Shown: piece after piece, positions 1-5,056 of the stretch
Layout: each line of letters opens with the position of its first letter
Numbering within the stretch: the first letter of the stretch is position 1
Assembly: GCA_023433755.1 (NCBI GenBank)
Contig: JAEYUA010000236.1
Location: 1-6,110, forward strand
Length of the DNA: 6,110 nucleotides
Source of the DNA: Bacteroidota bacterium
GTDB taxonomy: Bacteria > Bacteroidota > Bacteroidia > Chitinophagales > Chitinophagaceae
Direction of reading: 5' to 3'
Notes under the pieces: model-generated
What the model was told of the DNA's origin: nothing
The model's database searches: none
The model's input: only the letters and a program-made list of their open reading frames with translations
Made by a program: the position numbers and the translations under genes

Positions 1-338
1 ATCGCTTCCTTTTTGAAATACCCGCTTTCCGGACGGGCAGGATCTCCAAAGCTCCAGTTGCCCAGCATCTCGAACATGGTATGGTGATAGGTATCTACCC
101 CTACTTCCTCCAGGTCGTTATGCTTGCCACTTACCCTCAAACATTTTTGCGTATCCGCTACCCTTGGCCAGGGTGAGGACTGGTTGCCCAGGAAATAATC
201 CTTGAACTGGTTCATGCCCGCGTTGGTGAACATGAGGGTGGGATCATTCTTGACCACAATGGGAGCCGAGGGCACGATATGATGAGCTTTCGAAGAAAAA
301 TATTCAAGGAACTTACTTCGAATTTCGCTGGATGTCAT
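1..338 (-). CDS. alaS: Alanyl-tRNA synthetase, N-terminal part (cut by left edge)
   Basis: Charges tRNA(Ala) with alanine in the cytoplasm; an essential class II aminoacyl-tRNA synthetase. Translating the minus strand from the ATG at 338-336 gives 112 codons open to the window edge. Family hallmarks seen: EIRSKFLEYFSSKAH near residues 5-19, NDPTLMFTNAGMNQFKDYFLG at 31-51, the SGKHNDLEEVG stretch at 70-80, and the class II motif-2 region HHTMFEMLGNWSFGD at 85-99. These match AlaRS closely in order and spacing. Full-length enzymes are near 870-880 residues, so about seven eighths lies outside the window. The start is fixed because the family N-terminus begins here and no in-frame alternative is needed. 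It is divergent from the M23 peptidase gene, and the shared 214-bp gap holds candidate promoters for both. Confidence 0.97.
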   Translation of the reverse strand, partial: MTSSEIRSKFLEYFSSKAHHIVPSAPIVVKNDPTLMFTNAGMNQFKDYFLGNQSSPWPRVADTQKCLRVSGKHNDLEEVGVDTYHHTMFEMLGNWSFGDPARPESGYFKKEA

Positions 339-385
339 CTGTCAAACTGTTTTGCGCTAATGAGTAAATGAAGCATGAATTGCTG

Positions 386-424
386 AAATCAACCCGCTTA
401 TAGGCCACAATAAAAGGTTGATTT
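386..424. repeat. 9-bp perfect inverted repeat in the alaS leader
   Basis: AAATCAACC at 386-394 is the exact reverse complement of GGTTGATTT at 416-424, with a 21-base spacer. If alaS is transcribed from the candidate box at 480-473, this forms a hairpin in its 5' untranslated leader. On the plus strand, the right arm overlaps the candidate -33 TTG (418-420) of the M23 promoter. No T-run follows on either strand, so it does not look like a simple terminator. It could be an operator or a leader RNA structure; the function is unknown. Confidence 0.5.
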
Positions 425-448
425 TTGCTGTTTATGCCAGTATATTTG
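418..448 (+). promoter_or_regulatory. Candidate Bacteroidota promoter for the M23 peptidase gene
   Basis: TTG at 418-420, a 20-base spacer, then TATATTTG at 441-448. This matches the known Bacteroidota pattern of a -33 TTG/TTTG and a -7 TAnnTTTG at a spacing of about 19-20. It is the only full TAnnTTTG match on the plus strand of this gap. Transcription would start near 453-456, giving a leader of about 100 bases before the ATG at 553. Confidence 0.6.
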
Positions 449-451
449 TTT

Positions 452-469
452 TCCGCCTTTTCCGGCGGA
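452..469. repeat. GC-rich hairpin between the two promoter boxes
   Basis: TCCGCC (452-457) and GGCGGA (464-469) form a perfect 6-bp stem around the loop TTTTCC. It lies where both predicted transcripts of this divergent gap would begin. It could be a 5'-end stabilising hairpin for either mRNA or a binding site for a dimeric regulator. Confidence 0.45.
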
Positions 470-472
470 CAG

Positions 473-480
473 CAAAGGTA
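473..480 (-). promoter_or_regulatory. Candidate -7 box for alaS
   Basis: The minus strand reads TACCTTTG from 480 to 473, a full match to TAnnTTTG and the only one on that strand between the two genes. No clear -33 TTG is seen at the expected distance (about 499-503), so support is weaker than for the plus-strand promoter. The start would fall near 466, giving an alaS leader of about 130 bases that contains the 386-424 inverted repeat. Confidence 0.4.
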
Positions 481-552
481 GTTGTGAATCTTGAATCATG
501 AAAAGCGAAAGAGCCCATGATCCTGCTTCGCTGCTGCGGACTCCAATTCACC

Positions 553-1524
553 ATGAAAAAAATCAAATATTACTATAACACGCATACGCTTCGTTATGAA
601 AAACTGGTGACCCCTCTCAGGGTGAAGCTGTTGCGGGTATTTGGTTTTATCGCCGCCGCCCTCGTTACTTCCGTTATCATTTCCTATTTCGCCTTCCAGT
701 TTGTGGGATCTCCCGCTGAAAAATTGCTGAGAACTCAGAATGAACAATTGAAAGACCGTTACCGCCAGCTTAATGGCCAGGTGAAGAACATCCAGCAACA
801 GATGTCGGAACTGGAAAAGAGGGATAATGATGTTTACCGCAGCATCTTCGAGGCCAAGCCCATACCCGACAGCGCCAGGGCAGAGGCTATGGAAAGGCAG
901 ATGGAAGTGGCCCACGTGGAAAGTCTGCAGGGATATGAACTGGTAAGCTCCATCCAGACCAGCCTCGCCAACCTCAGCTCCCGCATAGCTGTGCAAAAAA
1001 AATCCTACCAGGAACTGGGGAACCTGCTGAATAATAAAGAGAAATTACTGGCTGCAACACCTGCCATTCAGCCGGTGAGCAATAAGGACCTGAGCCGGAT
1101 CGCTTCCGGATTTGGTTACCGCATCGACCCGGTTTATAAGACGGTGAAGTTCCATGCAGGCCTGGATTTTACCGCGCCGCAGGGCACACCTATTTATGCC
1201 ACTGCTGATGGTGTAATCAAAACTGCGGGACTGAGTGATGGAGGATATGGCAATTATGTGGTGATTGATCATGGTTATGGTTATGAAACGCTTTATGGTC
1301 ATATGGTGCGCATCAAAGCAAGAAGAGGCCAGCGTGTAAAAAGGGGAGAGGTGATCGGTTATGTTGGCAGTACCGGTAAATCAACCGGTCCGCACTGTCA
1401 TTACGAGATCCATAAGAATGGCCAGAAACTGGACCCTGTTTATTTCTTCTATAATGACCTGAGTCCGCAACAGTTCGACCAGTTGCTGAAAAGGGCTGCG
1501 GCATCCAACCAGAGCTTTGACTAA
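553..1524 (+). CDS. Membrane-anchored M23-family (LytM/peptidase family) metallopeptidase
   Basis: Probable zinc endopeptidase that cuts peptidoglycan cross-bridges in the periplasm, acting in cell-wall growth or division. Predicted 323 residues: a basic cytoplasmic tail (KIKYYYNTHTLRYEKL, 4-18), one membrane helix (about 29-51), a coiled-coil-like stretch rich in Q, E, K and R (about 55-100), more helix to about 165, then a LytM domain (about 180-297). Zinc ligands H201 and D205 (HAGLD) and H283 (second His of HCH) are present, with catalytic H250 (YGHM) and H281, so the enzyme should be active rather than a degenerate activator. An in-frame ATG at 517 would add 12 residues, but the ATG at 553 gives the KIKYYYN-type N-terminus typical of Bacteroidota homologues and I prefer it. 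Neither start has a strong ribosome-binding site. An 82-bp gap separates it from the MerR-like gene on the same strand. Confidence 0.93.
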   Translation: MKKIKYYYNTHTLRYEKLVTPLRVKLLRVFGFIAAALVTSVIISYFAFQFVGSPAEKLLRTQNEQLKDRYRQLNGQVKNIQQQMSELEKRDNDVYRSIFEAKPIPDSARAEAMERQMEVAHVESLQGYELVSSIQTSLANLSSRIAVQKKSYQELGNLLNNKEKLLAATPAIQPVSNKDLSRIASGFGYRIDPVYKTVKFHAGLDFTAPQGTPIYATADGVIKTAGLSDGGYGNYVVIDHGYGYETLYGHMVRIKARRGQRVKRGEVIGYVGSTGKSTGPHCHYEIHKNGQKLDPVYFFYNDLSPQQFDQLLKRAAASNQSFD

Positions 1525-1590
1525 GTTTAAAGCTGATCATAAAAAATTTCCATATTTTCCACAGACACAGCTTTCATGAGGCATAGTTCT

Positions 1591-1598
1591 TATTTTTG
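1591..1598 (+). promoter_or_regulatory. Candidate -7 box directly before the MerR-like gene
   Basis: TATTTTTG is a full match to TAnnTTTG and ends 8 bases before the ATG at 1607. No TTG lies at the expected -33 distance. If used, transcription would start within a few bases of the start codon, so the mRNA would be nearly leaderless. It could be chance in an A/T-rich gap, with the gene instead read through from the M23 gene. Confidence 0.3.
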
Positions 1599-1606
1599 GC
1601 CAAGGC

Positions 1607-2104
1607 ATGGATAAATCATTATCACAGATCACCTTTGAGTTTTTCGGAGCTACGGAAGATGCTGCGCCACCGGTTCAGCCACCGCAGGAGCCTGTTGAGC
1701 ATGTGCCGGCCAAACCTGCAAGAGGCAGGAAATCACTGAAAGATATGGAAGCCGATGCAGGGCAGGTGGAAGTACCGGAAGATGAAATCCTTTTCCAGAA
1801 ACAATATTATTCCATAGGAGAAGTGGCTTCCATGTTCAGGGTTAATACCTCGCTCATCCGCTACTGGGAAAATGAGTTTGACATCCTGGAGCCGCGCAAG
1901 AACAGGAAGGGCGACAGGTTTTTCAAACCTTCCGATGTGAAGAACCTGCTGATGATACATGACCTTCTGCGCCGGAGGAAATTCACCATCGAAGGTGCAA
2001 GGGACTATATCAAAAAGAATAAACAGGCCAAAGAGAAATTCGAGATGATACAGTCCATGCAGAAACTGAAGTCCTTCCTGCTTGAACTGAAAGCCAGTCT
2101 TTAA
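1607..2104 (+). CDS. MerR-family transcriptional regulator
   Basis: DNA-binding protein of 165 residues. A MerR winged helix-turn-helix lies at about 67-137: YYSIGEVASMFRVN (67-80) is the recognition unit start, SLIRYWENEF (82-91) the helix that follows, then the wing with GDRFFKPSDV (102-111) and a second helical pair ending RRRKFTIEGARDYI (122-135). The first 60 residues are Pro/Glu/Ala-rich and look disordered, with a small basic patch (PARGRKSLK, 37-45). The tail from about 138 is helical and could be the dimerising coiled coil, but it is short. There are no cysteines, so it is not a classical metal or thiol sensor, and there is no recognisable ligand-binding domain. The regulated genes are unknown. 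The M23 peptidase gene lies immediately upstream on the same strand, which suggests a cell-envelope link, but this is inference. Confidence 0.9.
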   Translation: MDKSLSQITFEFFGATEDAAPPVQPPQEPVEHVPAKPARGRKSLKDMEADAGQVEVPEDEILFQKQYYSIGEVASMFRVNTSLIRYWENEFDILEPRKNRKGDRFFKPSDVKNLLMIHDLLRRRKFTIEGARDYIKKNKQAKEKFEMIQSMQKLKSFLLELKASL

Positions 2105-2163
2105 GCACGACGCTTGCTATATCCAACAATCAAATTACAGCATCTTTAACACCAGGCATGGCC

Positions 2164-2190
2164 TTGCTTTTCAATTACCGGTTAATTTTA
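2164..2190 (+). promoter_or_regulatory. Weak promoter-like sequence before the thioredoxin-like gene
   Basis: TTG at 2164-2166, a 16-base spacer and TAATTTTA at 2183-2190. The last base of the -7 consensus is wrong and the spacing is short, so this is only a weak match. It ends 6 bases before the ATG at 2197. Confidence 0.2.
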
Positions 2191-2196
2191 TAGACT

Positions 2197-2709
2197 ATGA
2201 AGCGATTCCTTATTGTTCTTCTTGCAGGCATGATAGCGGCACCTGCCATGGCGCAGGATACGCAGGTAACCGTTGAATCAAATGGCACCAAAATCATTAA
2301 TGGTTTTTTTACCCAGCAGCAACTGGCCACTGATTCCGCATTTTTATGGTATGGACAGAACAGGCAGGGTTTTGTTCCCGATCAAAATGCACTGCAAAAC
2401 CTGAAAGCAAAAAAAGACTCTATCCATTTTATAGTATTTGGTGGTACCTGGTGCGATGATACCAAAGCGCTTCTTCCAAAATTTTTCGCGCTTACTGATG
2501 CCGCGGGTTTATCACCCGACCGTGTTACCATGATTGGCGTTGACCGCAGCAAAAAAACGATACACCACCTGCATGATGTTTTCAATGTTAAAAATGTTCC
2601 CACTATTATCGTTATGAAGAATGGCAAAGAAGTCGGCCGTGTTGTAGAGTATGGAAGGTATGGGATGGTGAATAAGGAGTTGGGAGAAATAATAGGGGGA
2701 AGCTATTAG
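2197..2709 (+). CDS. Secreted thioredoxin-fold protein with a single active-site cysteine
   Basis: Predicted 170 residues with a clear signal peptide (MKRFLIVLLAGMIAAPAMAQ, cleavage likely after A19 or Q20), so it acts in the periplasm or is exported. The thioredoxin core runs from about 74 to 165: a beta strand HFIVFGG (77-83), the active-site segment TWCDDT (84-89), a helix (KALLPKFFAL), the strand RVTMIGVDR (109-117) and the cis-proline loop NVPTIIVMKNGKEVGR (133-148). C86 is the only cysteine: the usual CxxC is CDDT, so a disulfide cannot form within the active site. Known single-cysteine relatives act as reductases with an outside partner, isomerases, or purely binding proteins; I cannot choose. 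A 92-bp gap separates it from the MerR-like gene. The stop codon lies inside a heptamer repeat. Confidence 0.9.
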   Translation: MKRFLIVLLAGMIAAPAMAQDTQVTVESNGTKIINGFFTQQQLATDSAFLWYGQNRQGFVPDQNALQNLKAKKDSIHFIVFGGTWCDDTKALLPKFFALTDAAGLSPDRVTMIGVDRSKKTIHHLHDVFNVKNVPTIIVMKNGKEVGRVVEYGRYGMVNKELGEIIGGSY

Positions 2710-2731
2710 CCATTAGCTTTTAGCTACTAGT
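2704..2731. repeat. Four tandem degenerate heptamers overlapping a stop codon
   Basis: TATTAGC, CATTAGC, TTTTAGC and TACTAGT follow one another without gaps, giving a unit NNTTAGC with the last copy decayed. The TAG stop of the thioredoxin-like gene (2707-2709) is in the first unit. The array can fold into small alternative hairpins (for instance AGCTA 2701-2705 with TAGCT 2714-2718). It marks the point where the sequence turns A/T-rich. Confidence 0.6.
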
Positions 2732-2768
2732 CCTGCTATGCATAATTTACTATGATGATCATATATCT

Positions 2769-2838
2769 TTGATGAGGAAGCAGTTCAAAATCTTAGTTGA
2801 TGTGAGGATCAGTAATTTGTTTCAAAACTATATTGAGC
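2769..2838. repeat. Diverged direct repeat, left copy
   Basis: Aligns without gaps to 4987-5056 at a constant offset of 2218 bases. By hand count about 46 of 70 positions match: 13 of 17 at the left end, almost none in an 11-base middle stretch, and 32 of 42 at the right end. The best block is AGGATCAGTAATTTGTTTCA (2805-2824). The copies flank the two minus-strand genes of the A/T-rich island. Confidence 0.6.
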
Positions 2839-2988
2839 TAACGATAAAGCTATGTTTACTATCTGCCAAAAAACAACTTTAGTCCAAAGGATCTTTGAAA
2901 ATTTCTAATAAATTATACTGGCAATTGTCATTTCATCCTCCATTTTTCAATTTGCTTTTGATTTCATACACTTATGACTGTTGGTATC

Positions 2989-3023
2989 ATCTTTATTGTT
3001 AAAATAGCAAAGTCAATAAAGAT
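2989..3023. repeat. 10-bp inverted repeat downstream of the regulatory-domain gene
   Basis: ATCTTTATTG (2989-2998) pairs perfectly with CAATAAAGAT (3014-3023) around a 15-base loop. It lies 12 bases beyond the minus-strand stop at 3036. Read on the minus strand there is no T-run after the stem, so a classical terminator is doubtful. On the plus strand the stem is followed by a partly T-rich stretch (3023-3042). It could be an mRNA 3'-end stabiliser or the end of a decayed mobile element. Confidence 0.45.
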
Positions 3024-3035
3024 TTCAGGCTTTTC

Positions 3036-3959
3036 TTATTTTGAATTCGCTTTATTTTCAATCCTTTCCTGAAGTTCCACTGCGAATAACGTAGAAACAT
3101 TAAGTCCTCCCCAATGGTTGAATCTATTATCCCTATTGAGATTAAACCATTTTCCTTCATGACTTAAATCCCTTGTGTATGAATTATCTAATCCGGTTTT
3201 ACCTAACATCAGATTAGTATTGCAGGGCTTCTGACCATTATTACCCAATGAGGTAACACTAATAAAAAATGATTTTGTACTGCCCAACAAAATATTCTCT
3301 GATATCAGATCTACAATAATCTTATCTTTTTTTACTGGAAAGTTTTTGACGTCTATTCCCTTCACAAATAAAATTTCACCAGGATGGCCAGTAATTGAAT
3401 CTATGTTCCAAATTTTTAATTCCCAAGGTTCGTGATCACGTACCACCATTACCGGTATGATAATTTTTCTAACCAGGTAATAAAAGCTACTATCTGGTAA
3501 GCTTATTTTTTCTGCGAACTCCCTGTTTTCATTTGTTAAACAGTAGGGAACTCCTAAAGCGTTTTCCTTAAAAAGGCCATCGTTATCGACTTTCTTTTTT
3601 AAATATTTGCTTCCATTTCCAAGTGTGATGATGCGTAATGGAATTAAATGCTTGATCTGAATTTCAGGAAGAAAATTCTTCTGAGGAGTTAGTTTAATAA
3701 TTTTCGTCAACTCGCCAAAAACTAATGATTTCGATATATAGCCAATTGAGGAAATTCTGATGGAATCTTCCAACCTTGCGTTAAGAGAAAATCTACCTCT
3801 ACTGTCTGTAAGAATTTTTTCAGATTTAAAAATTATTTCTACTGTGGCAAATCGTAGAGGCTCACCTGTAAGTTCGTCTTCGAGGCAAAAACTATCAGCG
3901 TTTTGGCTAAATGAACCAGAGGAGATGAACAGAATAAATATTAATAAATATTTTTGCAT
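3036..3959 (-). CDS. Secreted protein with carboxypeptidase-regulatory-like domain
   Basis: Predicted 307 residues. A signal peptide (MQKYLLIFILFISSGSFSQ, cleavage about residue 19) is followed by a carboxypeptidase-regulatory-like beta-sandwich at about 23-91. Its usual pattern is seen: a domain start with LTGEPLRFATVEI (30-42), LTDSRGRFSLNA (50-61) and SIRISSIGYISKSL (66-79). In Bacteroidota this domain often begins TonB-dependent outer-membrane receptors, but there is no plug or barrel here. The remaining 215 residues match nothing I recognise; they are rich in Ile, Lys and Asn and include a WGGLN-containing C-terminal segment. The role is unknown, perhaps an envelope or surface protein. 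The upstream lipoprotein gene is on the same strand, with 58 bases between stop and start that contain a strong palindrome. The coding DNA is A/T-rich compared with the flanking core genes (hand count about 30% G+C in 3241-3300 against 45% in 781-840). Confidence 0.85.
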   Translation of the reverse strand: MQKYLLIFILFISSGSFSQNADSFCLEDELTGEPLRFATVEIIFKSEKILTDSRGRFSLNARLEDSIRISSIGYISKSLVFGELTKIIKLTPQKNFLPEIQIKHLIPLRIITLGNGSKYLKKKVDNDGLFKENALGVPYCLTNENREFAEKISLPDSSFYYLVRKIIIPVMVVRDHEPWELKIWNIDSITGHPGEILFVKGIDVKNFPVKKDKIIVDLISENILLGSTKSFFISVTSLGNNGQKPCNTNLMLGKTGLDNSYTRDLSHEGKWFNLNRDNRFNHWGGLNVSTLFAVELQERIENKANSK

Positions 3960-3978
3960 TCCAAATATAAATTTAAAT

Positions 3979-4011
3979 AATACTGTACAGGTTTAATACC
4001 TGTACAGTATT
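3979..4011 (-). terminator. Strong 14-bp hairpin between the two island genes
   Basis: AATACTGTACAGGT (3979-3992) and ACCTGTACAGTATT (3998-4011) form a perfect 14-bp stem around a 5-base loop. It starts 6 bases after the minus-strand stop of the lipoprotein gene (4020-4018). On that strand it is followed by A/T-only sequence with several T runs, so it can act as an intrinsic terminator or attenuate the next gene. Each arm contains the self-complementary octamer CTGTACAG, which also makes it a possible protein-binding palindrome. Confidence 0.6.
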
Positions 4012-4017
4012 TAATAT

Positions 4018-4848
4018 TTAAGAGCCTGGAGGAGGTGGACAAGAAGTACCAGGATTCAAACCATAACAGTTATTTTTACGCACGCGAATCCAGAATATAA
4101 AATAATCATCTTTTTCACAGTACATGTAAGACGTTTCATTGAGGCCAGTCTCAGGATTAAGAAATTGGGTTGGGGTACATACGGGGAGATGATTGTGGCC
4201 CCAAAACCGTCGACCTGAGGATTCAGCTTCTTCAACATCGGTAGAACTTGGACATGAATTTGGATCCTCATCCTCAAAACCTGCAGGATTTTCACTCATA
4301 TAATCTAGTAAATCTATATTCGAACTAAGGCCCGTAGCAAATTTGTTCATCGTTGATGGATCATAAGTTCCTGTGCTTAGGCTGTTGTAGCTTGTAGAAT
4401 CTAAATTTTCTTCTGTTATAGCCAAAATAAATTCAAATTTGATGTTTTCACAACTAGTGGGGTTTATGGGCTTTAGGATGACATCTTCTATTTGAAAAAC
4501 GTAATCGGGGTTATATAAATAATTATAAGACTGTTCTTCTGTTATAGTTAATTCATCATATGAAGTTCCATAAAGGCTATGACCAATACTTGTAAATCCC
4601 ATATTTGTCAAATAGGCCTTTACTGTTCGATGGTCATTTGATGTCAAGTAATCCATAAAATCTCCTAAGTTATCAGTAGATAAAAATTTGAGAAATCCAT
4701 AGGAAGTCACAGATATGCTATCCGCAAATATTCTAAGAGAAGGAGCATTATCCATTTGTACAGCAGGAGGGTTCGAAAATGAAGTTTTATCTTTTTTCGA
4801 ACATGCCATGTAAATGGTAACAATGCTTAGCATACAAACAAGGGCCAA
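4018..4848 (-). CDS. Probable lipoprotein of unknown family; start appears frame-shifted
   Basis: Open frame of 276 residues if begun at the TTG at 4848-4846. The N-terminus is a hydrophobic stretch ending in the lipobox-like YMAC (C16) followed by SKKD, which indicates a lipid-anchored envelope protein. The mature part is acidic, with further cysteines in PTSCEN, DPNSCPS, LPVCTP, YMYCEK, NNCYG and GTSCPPPPGS; paired cysteines could form disulfides. Nothing else is recognised. The TTG-start version lacks the usual positively charged n-region. An ATG at 4862-4860 followed by six A's is out of frame by one base; a seventh A would give MKKIVLALV joined to this frame, a normal lipoprotein signal. 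So the true start may be at 4862 with a frameshift. No TAnnTTTG box was seen upstream. A strong hairpin follows the stop, then the regulatory-domain gene. A/T-rich, like its neighbour. Confidence 0.75.
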   Translation of the reverse strand: MALVCMLSIVTIYMACSKKDKTSFSNPPAVQMDNAPSLRIFADSISVTSYGFLKFLSTDNLGDFMDYLTSNDHRTVKAYLTNMGFTSIGHSLYGTSYDELTITEEQSYNYLYNPDYVFQIEDVILKPINPTSCENIKFEFILAITEENLDSTSYNSLSTGTYDPSTMNKFATGLSSNIDLLDYMSENPAGFEDEDPNSCPSSTDVEEAESSGRRFWGHNHLPVCTPTQFLNPETGLNETSYMYCEKDDYFIFWIRVRKNNCYGLNPGTSCPPPPGS

Positions 4849-4935
4849 TACGATTTTTTCATAATTGTTTTTTTTGATGATGAAAAATTTAATCCAATCA
4901 TGATTGACTATAAATATCTTATTTTATGAAAGCCA

Positions 4936-4961
4936 AAAAAACCGTACTAATACGGTTTTTT
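4936..4961. terminator. Bidirectional intrinsic terminator
   Basis: An 11-bp perfect stem, AAAAAACCGTA (4936-4946) with TACGGTTTTTT (4951-4961), around the loop CTAA. The T-run serves as the U-tract on the plus strand, and the A-run does so on the minus strand. It sits upstream of the lipoprotein gene, so it would block transcripts entering the island from the MscS side, and any plus-strand transcript leaving it. Confidence 0.75.
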
Positions 4962-4986
4962 AGCTCTATGGAGCGGACATTTCAAG

Positions 4987-5056
4987 TAGGTGAGAAAGTA
5001 GTTATCCCATTGTATTGATTGCAGGATCAGCAATTTGTTCCAGGACTTATTTGAGC
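4987..5056. repeat. Diverged direct repeat, right copy
   Basis: Partner of 2769-2838 in the same orientation. The best block is AGGATCAGCAATTTGTTCCA (5023-5042), which reads R-I-S-N-L-F-Q in the shared frame. In this copy the frame upstream carries a stop (TAG at 4999-5001), so it is not an intact gene here. Confidence 0.6.

Larger units (their letters stand above)
2732..3035. other. A/T-rich gap with decayed repeat, no convincing gene
   Basis: No tRNA or other RNA gene is recognised. It holds one copy of a repeat also found at 4987-5056, and an inverted repeat at 2989-3023. A 36-codon plus-strand frame (2772-2882) begins ATGAGGAAGCAG and includes the repeat's conserved RISNLFQ peptide. It has a TATCTTTG box (2764-2771) touching its ATG, but no other sign of being a gene. 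Confidence 0.6.

Noticed and set aside
517..552. Upstream in-frame ATG of the M23 gene
   Set aside because: The extra 12 residues (MILLRCCGLQFT) do not fit the family N-terminus, which starts naturally at the ATG at 553.
498..578. Short plus-strand frame of 26 codons overlapping the M23 start
   Set aside because: It begins ATGAAAAGC and ends past the M23 ATG in another frame. A translated leader is possible, but there is no ribosome-binding site or recognisable peptide to support it.
496..996. Minus-strand open frame of 166 codons opposite the M23 gene
   Set aside because: It is the mirror of a strongly supported coding sequence with all catalytic residues, and its protein matches nothing.
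1513..1534. AGCTTT/AAAGCT inverted repeat at the M23 stop as terminator
   Set aside because: The stem is only 6 bp and A/T-rich with no T-run after it on the plus strand.
3962..3969. Minus-strand TATATTTG box as promoter of the 3036-3959 gene
   Set aside because: It ends 2 bases before the ATG, so the transcript would start inside the coding sequence, and there is no -33 element. Chance is likely in this A/T-rich DNA.
3760..3996. Plus-strand 78-codon frame
   Set aside because: It is antisense to the regulatory-domain gene, which has a signal peptide and a recognisable domain in its own frame.
4056..4295. Second minus-strand frame of 79 codons
   Set aside because: It lies inside the lipoprotein gene in another frame and has no features of its own.
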